Assembly: GCA_963721075.1 (NCBI GenBank)
Contig: CAVRHV010000002.1
Coordinates: 1-64,000 of the forward strand
From: DATFVA01 sp963721075
GTDB taxonomy: Bacteria > Bacteroidota > Ignavibacteria > Ignavibacteriales > Ignavibacteriaceae
Direction of reading: 5' to 3'
DNA length: 64,000 bases
Position 1 is the first letter of the stretch. The number at the start of each line of letters is the position of its first letter. The position numbers were made by a program, and so were the translations under genes. The notes under the pieces are model-generated. The model did not search any database, was not told the origin of the DNA, and saw only the letters and a program-made list of their open reading frames with translations. This document shows positions 43,610 to 52,668 of the stretch, piece after piece.

Positions 43610-46600
43610 ATGAAAATATTTCTTTCTCTGACATTTGTACTCTTAACCAGCGTTTACACCTTCGGCCAGTTCACTGAATTTCATCCGGAGCTTAACTGGT
43701 ATACCATCAAAGGAAAACACGTTCAGGTGCATTATCATGAAGGCGCTGAACGAACCGCGCGCGTAGTCTGCAAGATTGCTGACGAAGTATGGGGACCGAT
43801 TACATCCTTATACGATTATGAACCGGGCACAGTTCATTTTGTTATAAAGGATATCGATGATTACTCGAACGGAGCAACTTATTTCTTCGATAACAAAATT
43901 GAGATATGGACAAGTGCTCTGGATTTCGATCTCCGCGGTGCACACAACTGGCTGCGCAACGTTATCTCTCATGAGTTTACGCATATGGTTCAGATCCAGT
44001 CATCTATGAAAATGACCAGGAGTATTCCCGCTGTATTTCTGCAGGTGCTGAATTATGAAGATGAGAGAAGACCGGATATTCTTTACGGATATCCAAACAT
44101 AATAGTATCCTATCCGCTTTCATCTGTGAATATGCCTGCCTGGTTTGCAGAGGGTACGGCTCAGTATATGAGAAAAGAATTTAATTACGACCAGTGGGAT
44201 ACGCACAGGGATATGATCCTGAGGGAATATGCATTAAACGGGAATATGTTAACCTGGAATGAAATGGGCGAGTTCGGAAAGACCAGTTTAGGTAATGAAT
44301 CGGTTTACAATGCAGGTTTTGCACTTACCAGGTATATATCCCAGAAATATGGTGAGGAGAAACTTAAAGAGATTACCCACGCGCTTGGTAAGGTAACAAA
44401 CTTTACCATCGATGCTGCCTTTAAGGATGTTCTTGGTAAAGACGGAGATGAGATATACAATGAATGGAGAGATTATGTTACCGCAGATTATAAGAAACGT
44501 TCTTCCGGTGTAATTAATAATCTCATAACAGGTGATCTGGTTGATGAGGAAGGCTTTGGAAACTTCTACCCAACCTGGTCGAAGGACGGCAAAAAGTTTA
44601 TCTATATTTCCAATAAATCATCCGATTATTTTGCCCCTGCCGGGATTTATCTGCACGACGTTGAGACAGGGAAGGAGAGAGGACTGGTTACAGGTGTAAG
44701 ATCCACTATGGGCTGGGTCGGCAATGAAAATAAAATCATTTATGCAAAGCTGACGGATGACAATCCCAACTGGTATAATGTGCATGATCTTTATGTTTAT
44801 GACATTGATAAAGATAAGGAAACCAGGCTTACTCATGATATGAGAGCAAACCAACCCGATGTATCCCACGACGGCAAAAAGATCGTCTTCCTTTATCAGA
44901 AGGACGGCACAACCAATCTTGGAATAGTTGATATTGATGGTAAAAATTTCAAGAGACTGACTTTCTTTGAAAACGGAGAACAGGTTTACAATCCTAAATT
45001 TTCAAATGACGATTCTTACATAGTATTCGATTACTCCTATACACACGGAAGAGACATTGCCCGTGTTGATACAAACGGAAGTAATTATAAAAATGTAATT
45101 GCTACTCCGGGCGACGAGAGGAATCCCGACTTTGCTGCTGACGGCGACCTCATTTATTCTTCGGATGAGACCGGGATATTCAATATTTACAAATACAACC
45201 CGCAAACCGGTGAGAAGACAAGACTTACCAATGTTCTTGGCGGTGCGTTTATGCCTTCGGTTTCTGATGACGGCACAATACTTTACGCAGGATATACTTC
45301 AACAGGCTACAAGATATTTAAGATCAGTCCAGCGGAGCAGAATAAAGTAGAGAATGATGAGCAGTATGTCTGGACAGATAATCCGCCTCTCGGGCAGGAC
45401 AAACCCGCCGGTGATCTCGCGAATTTCGATATCAATCATCTGAGAAACTATAACGATTACGAAACTCCCGACTACAAAGAAGAAAAATACAGCGGCGCTT
45501 TCTCAAGGTTATCATTCTTTCCCTTCCTCCGTTTCGACAACTACAACACAGGCAACAGCTTTATTGAAAAGCTGAAACCCGGAGTTTATGTATCGTCGAG
45601 CGATATGCTGAACAGGTATTCACTGTTTGCGGGAGGGTCAATCAATGCAAGGATGGAGAGGGATCTGTTCCTCATATTTGAATACCGCAATAAGCTGCCC
45701 CTTCTTTTTAACCTTGGACTCAAGCCTGAACTCTCGCTTGAACTTTATAACATAAGCCGTAAATCGGATGTTGATATCTTCTTCGGAGTTGATACGCTTC
45801 CCAACGGAGATGTTCGTTACGATGATATTGTAAATACTGATATCGCGTACAATCTTTTTGAAGTTGATCTGGCGGCAAAACACAGGATCATTTCAAGGGA
45901 CCAGAACGTCGAATTCAGGTTTATATGGAGCCGCTACACGGCAACGCTTAACAGTTTCATACTCCCGAACACATCTCTTCTTTATCCGACCACAAATGAT
46001 GAATACTTTATCGGAAGGGATCTCAGGTTCACCTATAACCTTGATCTTATTCTTCCGTCGAAAGATATGGAAATAAATCCTGTCGGTGCGCAGGTAGAGT
46101 TCCGGTATGATTATGAGTTCAACAAATTTAATTCCGACGGAGAGTATACAGTTGAAGACGGAATTCTTAAGCCGAAGTACAATAATTATGATTTTCACAG
46201 ATTAGAATTAAACACCAGGCTCCATTTCCCGATGCCGTTCAAGGCTCATACATTGACCGCACAGCTGCGCGGCGGAACTATACTGGGTCCTCAGCAGCCG
46301 GATTTCTTCGACTTTTACCTGGGAGGACTTGTAGGTATGAAGGCTTATCCTTTTTATGCTATCAGCGGTAATGAAATTGCCTGGCTGAACCTGACTTACC
46401 GCTTTCCTTTGTTCAGAGAGATTGATGCAAGGCTGGGACACATTTATCTTGATAAGATATTCTTAGCTTTTTACGGCGATCTTGGAAATGCGTGGAACGG
46501 AAAAATACCGGCCCTTGATACTTTTAAAAAGGGTGCAGGTGTTGAGGTAAGAGTGCAGATGAATTCATATTACCTGTTCCCGACAAATCTGTTCTTCAAT

Positions 46601-46708
46601 GCATCGTACGGGTTCGATAAAGTGACAAGAAAAGTGAATAATGAGAATATTACATATGGTAAGGAATGGAGATTCTACGGAGGAATATTATTCGGATTCG
46701 ATTTTTAA
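43610..46708 (+). CDS. Metallopeptidase - TolB-like propeller - outer-membrane barrel fusion
   Basis: A 1032-residue exported protein. Signal peptide MKIFLSLTFVLLTSVYTFGQ. Residues 30-280: gluzincin-like peptidase with HEFTH (His121, Glu122, His125) and a downstream Glu181 in WFAEGTAQYM. Residues about 305-600: PD40/TolB blades (YPTWSKDGKKFIYISN, QPDVSHDGKKIVFLYQ, NPKFSNDDSYIVFDYS). Residues about 650-1032: beta-barrel of the Omp85/surface-antigen kind with LGGLVGMKAYPFYA, terminating in FGFDF. The combination suggests an outer-membrane protease or a secretion accessory. It is beside the T9SS genes with which it may work. Confidence 0.82.
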   Translation: MKIFLSLTFVLLTSVYTFGQFTEFHPELNWYTIKGKHVQVHYHEGAERTARVVCKIADEVWGPITSLYDYEPGTVHFVIKDIDDYSNGATYFFDNKIEIWTSALDFDLRGAHNWLRNVISHEFTHMVQIQSSMKMTRSIPAVFLQVLNYEDERRPDILYGYPNIIVSYPLSSVNMPAWFAEGTAQYMRKEFNYDQWDTHRDMILREYALNGNMLTWNEMGEFGKTSLGNESVYNAGFALTRYISQKYGEEKLKEITHALGKVTNFTIDAAFKDVLGKDGDEIYNEWRDYVTADYKKRSSGVINNLITGDLVDEEGFGNFYPTWSKDGKKFIYISNKSSDYFAPAGIYLHDVETGKERGLVTGVRSTMGWVGNENKIIYAKLTDDNPNWYNVHDLYVYDIDKDKETRLTHDMRANQPDVSHDGKKIVFLYQKDGTTNLGIVDIDGKNFKRLTFFENGEQVYNPKFSNDDSYIVFDYSYTHGRDIARVDTNGSNYKNVIATPGDERNPDFAADGDLIYSSDETGIFNIYKYNPQTGEKTRLTNVLGGAFMPSVSDDGTILYAGYTSTGYKIFKISPAEQNKVENDEQYVWTDNPPLGQDKPAGDLANFDINHLRNYNDYETPDYKEEKYSGAFSRLSFFPFLRFDNYNTGNSFIEKLKPGVYVSSSDMLNRYSLFAGGSINARMERDLFLIFEYRNKLPLLFNLGLKPELSLELYNISRKSDVDIFFGVDTLPNGDVRYDDIVNTDIAYNLFEVDLAAKHRIISRDQNVEFRFIWSRYTATLNSFILPNTSLLYPTTNDEYFIGRDLRFTYNLDLILPSKDMEINPVGAQVEFRYDYEFNKFNSDGEYTVEDGILKPKYNNYDFHRLELNTRLHFPMPFKAHTLTAQLRGGTILGPQQPDFFDFYLGGLVGMKAYPFYAISGNEIAWLNLTYRFPLFREIDARLGHIYLDKIFLAFYGDLGNAWNGKIPALDTFKKGAGVEVRVQMNSYYLFPTNLFFNASYGFDKVTRKVNNENITYGKEWRFYGGILFGFDF

Positions 46709-46734
46709 CGAAACAATAATTTTATGAGGGTATA

Positions 46735-47649
46735 ATGATGAGCAGAAGTTTTCTTTTTATAGTTATTGTTTGTTTTGCTGCAGGTCTTTCGTCAGCACAG
46801 AGCACCCAGGAAGATATAAAGCAGAGTACATTTGTTAATAATGAGAATTCTTCAAACATAATCTTATCAGGCAACCTTCAACTTGATAATAAGATCTCCT
46901 TTGATGCTGTTGAGAAAGAGATTAAGGTACTCAGGTATGACCCGCAGTTCAAAGACAAGAAGTCGCCCTGGCTTGGAGCACTATTCTCCTTAATCCTTCC
47001 CGGTGCGGGAGAATTTTATGCAGAAAGTTACTGGAAGGCCGGGATCTTTGCAGCACTGGAGGCCGCAGTAATTACCACGGCAATTATTTATAATAATAAA
47101 GGGGATGACGCCACCAATGCATTTGAGAAATTTGCCGACAATGTTACAAATACAACAGGATGGAGTGCGGTACGATATGCTGAATGGCTTAACTCTACTT
47201 ACCAGGCGAGTATTCCAATTGATGAAACTACTCCGGGATTGCAGCCCTGGCAGAGAGTAAACTTCGATGATATTCATGCAGTTGAAGCGCAGCATTCTGA
47301 ACTTTCGCACCAGCTTGCGTATTACGGGGAACAGCAGTACTATGAAATGATCGGAAAATACCATCAGTTCAGGGCCGGCTGGGCCGACTATACTTCTGAG
47401 CTCGGTTTCAATGTTTCTCCTCTATTCCACGAATATACCGGGATGAGAGCAACCGCAAATGACTATTACAACACTGCATCGAAGGCCGTAATTGGTATTT
47501 ACATCAATCACTTCCTCAGTGCGATTGATGCATACTGGAGCACAACGATCTATAACAAAGAGCTTGTAGCCAGAGTGACTGTTGAAAACCGGCAGTATGC
47601 TGATTACATAGAACTCGTACCCACACTTAAACTGAAATTAAGCTTCTGA
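46735..47649 (+). CDS. DUF5683-like membrane or envelope protein
   Basis: A 304-residue protein with a signal peptide (SFLFIVIVCFAAGLSSAQS) and a segment SPWLGALFSLILPGAGEFYAES with IFAALEAAVITTAIIY, which is the SALLPGLGQ.YN..YW-like pattern of DUF5683. The C-terminal half is soluble and rich in aromatic residues; the tail TLKLKLSF looks like an outer-membrane barrel end. Function unknown. It lies 26 bases after the fusion peptidase gene, likely in one operon. Confidence 0.65.
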   Translation: MMSRSFLFIVIVCFAAGLSSAQSTQEDIKQSTFVNNENSSNIILSGNLQLDNKISFDAVEKEIKVLRYDPQFKDKKSPWLGALFSLILPGAGEFYAESYWKAGIFAALEAAVITTAIIYNNKGDDATNAFEKFADNVTNTTGWSAVRYAEWLNSTYQASIPIDETTPGLQPWQRVNFDDIHAVEAQHSELSHQLAYYGEQQYYEMIGKYHQFRAGWADYTSELGFNVSPLFHEYTGMRATANDYYNTASKAVIGIYINHFLSAIDAYWSTTIYNKELVARVTVENRQYADYIELVPTLKLKLSF

Positions 47650-48093
47650 GATTTTATTGTGCCGCCGCCAGATTAAGAGTATCTGGAGCAGCTTAGAGCT
47701 TAACATTTTACCGATCTGAGGCACATTCCCCATCTAATCGCCCTTTATACCTGCCAATTTGTTCCACGGTGTGGAGCACCGAAATTTCCTTAGATTACGT
47801 ATTTACGCTACAATCTCATAGCTGTCGCTGCAGTGAAATATTATAGATCTATAAGGAGATTTTACCTACCAGATACGTCGTAAATACTTCTCACATACGC
47901 TCCACATACGCTTCACATCCGCTCCACCACCGCTTCAACTACCAGATAACCCCCGGCTTTCCACGCTTGCTCCCTGAGTCTGCTTCAAATAATATCTTTC
48001 TAACAAAGGGAGCATAATCTTCCGGATATGCAATTTTGTAATCATTCAATCTTTTAATTTTCTTATCTTTAACCCTCAAATTGATGAAGTTAT
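47650..48093. other. Long intergenic region with tandem array before der
   Basis: 444 bases without a believable gene; the leftward open frame here is shadow. It holds a small palindrome TCCACGGTGTGGA (near 47763-47775), an 11-bp tandem array (47889-47943) framed by a direct repeat, and then the AT-rich region ahead of der. The der promoter should lie after 48020. Confidence 0.6.
47866..47948. repeat. 11-bp tandem array, five units, flanked by CTACCAGATA direct repeats
   Basis: Units of 11 bases: TCTCACATACG (47889), CTCCACATACG (47900), CTTCACATCCG (47911), CTCCACCACCG (47922) and CTTCAACTACC (47933-47943). The direct repeat CTACCAGATA stands on both sides (47866-47875 and 47939-47948), the right copy overlapping the last unit. 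The same period and similar words occur at 4115-4158. Confidence 0.75.
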
Positions 48094-49404
48094 ATGAAAA
48101 TACCGATTGTAGTAATAGTAGGAAGACCAAACGTAGGGAAATCAACACTTTTTAACAGACTTGTTGGTAAAAGAGAAGCCATCGTAGATGATGTAAGCGG
48201 TGTTACCCGCGACAGAAATTACGGTGAAGCCGAATGGGCAGGTAAGAAATTCCAGCTAATGGATACCGGAGGATATGTGCCCGATTCCAGCGATTTATTT
48301 GAAACAGCCATTCGTGAACAGGTGGAAATCGCCATCAGTCAGGCCGATTCCATTATCTTTCTGGTAGACGCCAGAACAGGAATTAATCCGATGGATGAAG
48401 AAATTGCAACCCTTTTACGGAACTCGGGAAAGAAGTATTTTCTTCTGGTTAACAAAGTCGATTCGGAAAAATATGAACCGATGGCCGCCGAGTTTTATAA
48501 GTTCGGTGTGGATACGGTGTATGATGTTTCCGCCCTCGCCGGCAGAAAGATAGGAGATTTCCTTGACGACCTTACTAATGATTTTCCTGAGATGGAGCAG
48601 GAGTCAGGAGACGCACGACTGAAAATTGCTGTTGTCGGTCGTCCTAATGTTGGTAAGTCTTCTCTTACCAACGCACTTCTGGGATACGATCGAAGTATTG
48701 TAACTGAAATTCCGGGAACGACAAGGGATAGTCTTGATTCAGTCCTAAAGTATTACGGTGATGAGATAATCCTGGTTGACACAGCAGGACTAAGAAAAAA
48801 GAAACGTATTGAAGAAAGCATTGAGTTCTTTTCTATGCTCAGAACTTTAAGGTCAATCGGTGAATGCGACATTGCCGTTATAATGATAGACGCGGAGATA
48901 GGACTGGATAAACAGGACCAGAAAATTATTGATGAGGCGGTCCGTTGGAGAAAAGGTATTATTATAGCCGTCAACAAATGGGATCTTGTTGAGAAAGATA
49001 CTAATACTGCAAGACAGTTTGAATTGGCGATAAAAGATAAGCTTGGCAGAACAAGTTATTTCCCGGTAATATTTATTTCTGCATTAACCAAGCAGAGGAT
49101 TTTTAAATTAATTGATCTTGCAAAAGAGGTCAGTGCCGAGAGGAAAAAGAAGATCCCTACAAGTGAATTAAATGACAAACTCCTTGAGGAAATCGAAAGA
49201 AATCCTCCACCCTCAACACATACGGGCAGGGAGGTGAAAATAAAGTATATTACCCAGGTCGGGGATAATTACCCGGTCTTTCTTTTCTTTTCGAATTTTC
49301 CCAAAGAAATACCCGATCATTACAAGAGATTCCTTGAAAATAAGATCCGCGAATTATTCGGATTTTACGGTGTTCCGTTTACATTGAGTTTTAAGAACAA
49401 ATAA
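48094..49404 (+). CDS. der: Ribosome biogenesis GTPase Der (EngA)
   Basis: An essential double GTPase needed for 50S ribosome assembly; 436 residues. First G domain: GRPNVGKSTLFNRL, DTGGY and NKVD; second G domain: GRPNVGKSSLTNAL, DTAGL and NKWD; C-terminal KH-like domain (REVKIKYITQVGDNYPVFLFF). The tandem G domains are unique to Der. Single gene, followed eight bases later by a flavoprotein gene. Confidence 0.97.
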   Translation: MKIPIVVIVGRPNVGKSTLFNRLVGKREAIVDDVSGVTRDRNYGEAEWAGKKFQLMDTGGYVPDSSDLFETAIREQVEIAISQADSIIFLVDARTGINPMDEEIATLLRNSGKKYFLLVNKVDSEKYEPMAAEFYKFGVDTVYDVSALAGRKIGDFLDDLTNDFPEMEQESGDARLKIAVVGRPNVGKSSLTNALLGYDRSIVTEIPGTTRDSLDSVLKYYGDEIILVDTAGLRKKKRIEESIEFFSMLRTLRSIGECDIAVIMIDAEIGLDKQDQKIIDEAVRWRKGIIIAVNKWDLVEKDTNTARQFELAIKDKLGRTSYFPVIFISALTKQRIFKLIDLAKEVSAERKKKIPTSELNDKLLEEIERNPPPSTHTGREVKIKYITQVGDNYPVFLFFSNFPKEIPDHYKRFLENKIRELFGFYGVPFTLSFKNK

Positions 49405-49412
49405 AAATAACA

Positions 49413-50762
49413 TTGTTTAAGCCCCGTAAAATAATTGTTATAGGCGGCAACGCGGCAGGCCCTGCTGCAGCGGCGAAAGCTAAAAGGGTAAATCCCGAAG
49501 CCGAAGTTTTGATGTTCGAATCGGCTGATTATATCTCAACCGGAACATGCGAGATACCTTATGTATTATCCGGTGATATAGCAGGTCTTGAAGATATCAT
49601 AACTTATACTCCCGAAGATTTCCGAAAAGAAAAGGGAGTAAAAGCATTCACGAACTGCGAAGTGCTCAGCATAAACCGAAGTAAAAAAACAATCAGGGTA
49701 TACAACGCGAGAATAAGGAAGGAATATGAGGAGGAGTATGATTCGCTGATCCTTGCCACAGGATCCATCCCTGACCGAATCCCGGACTTTCCTGAATTTA
49801 GTCCCAATGTCTTCACATTAAAAAACCTTGCCGACCTTCAGAATGTAATGGACTTCCTAAAGTCGGGTAATATATCTTCTGTAGTAATATTCGGTTCAGG
49901 TTATATAGGACTTGAAGCTGCAGATGCATTCCGGACAAGAAATATCGATGTAACCCTGGTGGAGAAAGCGGGACTTCCTCTTCCTTATACCGAACCGGAG
50001 GTCAGCAGTCTTATAGTCGAACTTCTTAAGAATAATAAAATTGTATTCCATGGCGGATATAAAAAGATGACGCTCCATAGTTCTGATGGTTTTATCCGAT
50101 CCATAAATATAGACGGCAGGATATTGGAACCGGGACTGGTAATTTCTGCTGTGGGATTTTCTCCGAATAATAAATTAGCGGAGGAAGCCGGACTAAAAAT
50201 CTCAGACAAGGGCGGTATAAAAGTAGACAGGAGTCTGAAAACATCAGATCCGAATATCTGGGCCTGCGGCGATAATATTGAAATTATTAATGAGGTAACA
50301 AAGCAGAACGACTATTTCCCGGTTGCCACAGTAGCGCATGAATTTGCTCATATTGCCGGCGAAAATGCTGCAGGCGGATCAGCCTTTTCAGATCCCGTGG
50401 TTAAAAATATCGCAGTGAAGATTCTGGATAAGTTCCAGGTTTCTGTAGGAATTACCGAAGCTGAAGCAAAGCAGAATTCAATACCATGCAGGAGTGTTCA
50501 GGCTTCAGCTCCAAACATCGTAAAAGTAATGCCGGGAAGTATGCAGGTCTTCGGAAAGATTGTATACCATGCAGTTAATAAGCAGATTCTGGGTGCTGTA
50601 TTTTTTGGAGGGAAAGAAGTGGCAGGTTACGGAGATATAATCAGTTCATTTATAAAGCTTAAAGCCCCTGCCGACTTTTTAGGACGGATCAATTATAACT
50701 ACACCCCGCCGCTTTCACCATTTATAAATCTTTTATCTATCTTGGGAAGAAAGGTTAAATAA
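49413..50762 (+). CDS. FAD-dependent oxidoreductase of the CoA-disulfide reductase / NADH oxidase family
   Basis: A 449-residue flavoprotein. FAD-binding GGNAAGPAAAAKAKR at the N-terminus, ILATGS, NAD-binding GSGYIGLEAADAF, and the second FAD motif WACGDNIE. The redox Cys is in STGTCEIPYVLSG, the position of Cys43 of CoA-disulfide reductase and of the NADH oxidase/peroxidase cysteine, so a persulfide or disulfide reductase, or NADH oxidase, is likely. No rhodanese domain is fused. Start is TTG at 49413. It sits between der and upp, probably in one transcript. Confidence 0.85.
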   Translation: MFKPRKIIVIGGNAAGPAAAAKAKRVNPEAEVLMFESADYISTGTCEIPYVLSGDIAGLEDIITYTPEDFRKEKGVKAFTNCEVLSINRSKKTIRVYNARIRKEYEEEYDSLILATGSIPDRIPDFPEFSPNVFTLKNLADLQNVMDFLKSGNISSVVIFGSGYIGLEAADAFRTRNIDVTLVEKAGLPLPYTEPEVSSLIVELLKNNKIVFHGGYKKMTLHSSDGFIRSINIDGRILEPGLVISAVGFSPNNKLAEEAGLKISDKGGIKVDRSLKTSDPNIWACGDNIEIINEVTKQNDYFPVATVAHEFAHIAGENAAGGSAFSDPVVKNIAVKILDKFQVSVGITEAEAKQNSIPCRSVQASAPNIVKVMPGSMQVFGKIVYHAVNKQILGAVFFGGKEVAGYGDIISSFIKLKAPADFLGRINYNYTPPLSPFINLLSILGRKVK

Positions 50763-50768
50763 TTCTTT

Positions 50769-51422
50769 ATGATTTCAATGGATCCTAAACAGGAATATAA
50801 AAATCTGACGCTTCTTGATTCACCGATCGTTAAAAGAGAAATAACACAGCTGAGGGATAAAAATACAAGTCCTGAATTCTTCAGGGCAGCGGTTAAACGA
50901 CTTTCCATAATTCTGGCAATAGAGATCAGCAGGGAATTCAAGATGCAGGAAATTGAAGTAGAAACACCTCTGGAAAAAACAAAAGGCTACCGTTTATCGC
51001 AGGAAATTATACTTGTGCCCATACTGCGAGCGGGATTAGGAATGGTTAATGGATTTCTGGAAGTAATCCCCGATGCTAAGGTCGGGCATATCGGGATGCA
51101 GAGAAATGAAAAAACTCTCGAGCCTAACAGCTATTACTTTAAGATACCCTCAACCAAAGAGAATACAAAACTCATCATTCTCGATCCGATGCTGGCAACA
51201 GGTGGAAGCGTAACCGCTGCTATATCCAAGATGAAAGATAACGGAATACACGATTTTACTTTTGCCTCGCTGGTATCTGCTCCTGAGGGGGTTAAAAATC
51301 TTTTTAAGAAACATCCCGATGTTGAGCTTTACACAACTGCATTAGACAGGGAACTCAACGATAACGGGTATATTCTTCCCGGATTAGGAGATGCAGGCGA
51401 CAGGACATTTGGTACGCTCTGA
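50769..51422 (+). CDS. upp: Uracil phosphoribosyltransferase
   Basis: Makes UMP from uracil and PRPP in pyrimidine salvage. The PRPP-binding loop is LDPMLATGGS, and the uracil-binding C-terminus is YILPGLGDAGDRTFGT. 217 residues, normal length. ATG 50769 follows the flavoprotein stop by six bases. The next gene appears to start inside its 3' end. Confidence 0.95.
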   Translation: MISMDPKQEYKNLTLLDSPIVKREITQLRDKNTSPEFFRAAVKRLSIILAIEISREFKMQEIEVETPLEKTKGYRLSQEIILVPILRAGLGMVNGFLEVIPDAKVGHIGMQRNEKTLEPNSYYFKIPSTKENTKLIILDPMLATGGSVTAAISKMKDNGIHDFTFASLVSAPEGVKNLFKKHPDVELYTTALDRELNDNGYILPGLGDAGDRTFGTL

Positions 51423-52512
51423 TCTAAGAAATATAAAGTTAACTGCCGGTCATCTTCTGCGTTACTTTCAACAAGATCAGCGGTATAAAGGGCTTGATCT
51501 CAAAATATTCCTGCTGACAGCTTTAGTATTATTACCAGCACTGAGTAAAGCACAGACATATCCCGATCCCGTGATTGATTCAACTCTTAACTACGGCATC
51601 AGCAAAATAATTCTTCAGGAATACACTGAGGCTGAGAAAGTATTTAACACTCTCTACAGCAGCCATCCGGAACTTCCTCTCGGAAAGATATATGCAGCGG
51701 CAGTAAAAATTGCAAGGGCATATGATTACGGGGAAGCCTATGATGAAACTGCCATAGATTCACTGCTTGAAGGTGCAGTTGAACAGTCGCAATCACTTTT
51801 GAAATCCGATAATAAAAATCCCTGGTATAAATATTTTTTAAGTCTCTCCGATGGTTACCTGGCATATTTCAAAGCTCTTAACGGCGAGTGGCTGAGTTCA
51901 CTTTCATCGGGCGCAGACGCATTGAATGATTTCAGTGAACTTGCTGAAACTGATTCGACTTTTTACGAAGCATATATTGCTATCGGTACATATAAATACT
52001 GGAAAAGCAGAAAGACCGAATTCTTTAACTGGATACCAGGATATGTTGACGAAAGAGAAGAAGGTATCCGGCTGCTTGAGAAAGCAATTCAGCACCCGAC
52101 CTATAACAGATATCTTGCTGTTAATTCATTGATATGGATATACATTGACAGGCAGGAATATGCTGAAGCAGCCAGACTTGCAGAAGAAGCTCTTAAAGAA
52201 TATCCCGGGAGCAGGTTCTTTGAATGGGGACTCGGCAGAGCATACGAGGGAATTGAGCATCTTAAAGCTATAAATGTCTATCAAAATATTCTGGATTCTC
52301 TGCCTGCAGGACTTAATCATTATAATGAGATTATTCTTAAACACCTCTTAGCCCAGCAGTACGCAGCAATTAATGAAAAGCAGAAAGCACTGCAGTTATG
52401 TGATGAAATCCTCTCTACCCGGTTAAGTGACAATGTAAAATCCAGACTGGAAAACAGACTGAAAAGGGTAGAGGAATTAAAAAGAAGACTTTCTTATTCA
52501 GGACAACAATAG
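51391..52512 (+). CDS. Exported TPR-containing protein
   Basis: Up to 373 residues. A hydrophobic signal-like segment (LDLKIFLLTALVLLPALSKAQ) lies about 36 residues from the apparent ATG (51391), which overlaps upp by 32 bases. The protein then shows TPR-type helices (EYTEAEKVFNTLYSSHPE, QEYAEAARLAEEALKEYPG, HLKAINVYQNILDSL). The true start is doubtful: no ATG lies close to the signal segment, so a non-ATG start or a small sequence error is possible. Function unknown. Confidence 0.7.
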   Translation: MQATGHLVRSDLRNIKLTAGHLLRYFQQDQRYKGLDLKIFLLTALVLLPALSKAQTYPDPVIDSTLNYGISKIILQEYTEAEKVFNTLYSSHPELPLGKIYAAAVKIARAYDYGEAYDETAIDSLLEGAVEQSQSLLKSDNKNPWYKYFLSLSDGYLAYFKALNGEWLSSLSSGADALNDFSELAETDSTFYEAYIAIGTYKYWKSRKTEFFNWIPGYVDEREEGIRLLEKAIQHPTYNRYLAVNSLIWIYIDRQEYAEAARLAEEALKEYPGSRFFEWGLGRAYEGIEHLKAINVYQNILDSLPAGLNHYNEIILKHLLAQQYAAINEKQKALQLCDEILSTRLSDNVKSRLENRLKRVEELKRRLSYSGQQ

Positions 52513-52535
52513 GGCCGCCTCCCGAAGGTTCTGAT

Positions 52536-52552
52536 GAACTTCTGCGAAGTTC
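52536..52552. repeat. Short hairpin repeat (GAACTTC-TGC-GAAGTTC)
   Basis: A 7-bp stem with a three-base loop and the same layout as the repeat at 11775-11794 and 11858-11877. It lies after the TPR gene and before the rel promoter; it could act in ending the upp/TPR transcript although no T-run follows immediately. Confidence 0.5.
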
Positions 52553-52600
52553 AGGTTTCAGGAACTTTTTGGCTTATAAATGGTGCAAAATTACATCCTG

Positions 52601-52629
52601 TTGACTTTCACCATTCTTATAAATATAGT
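52601..52629 (+). promoter_or_regulatory. Sigma-A type promoter for rel
   Basis: TTGACT (52601-52606) and TATAGT (52624-52629) stand 17 bases apart, close to the ideal housekeeping promoter, about 40 bases before the rel ATG at 52669. It is the clearest promoter seen in the window. Confidence 0.5.
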
Positions 52630-52668
52630 ATGTTATTAATAATTTAATATTTAAAGGTTTTTAGGTAA

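Noticed and set aside
47889..47943. CRISPR-like array
   Set aside because: The units are 11 bp and abut directly; there are no spacers of 30 or so bases and no cas genes in the window.
47939..48148. Leftward 69-residue open frame before der
   Set aside because: It crosses the start of der on the opposite strand and shows no domain or ribosome binding site.
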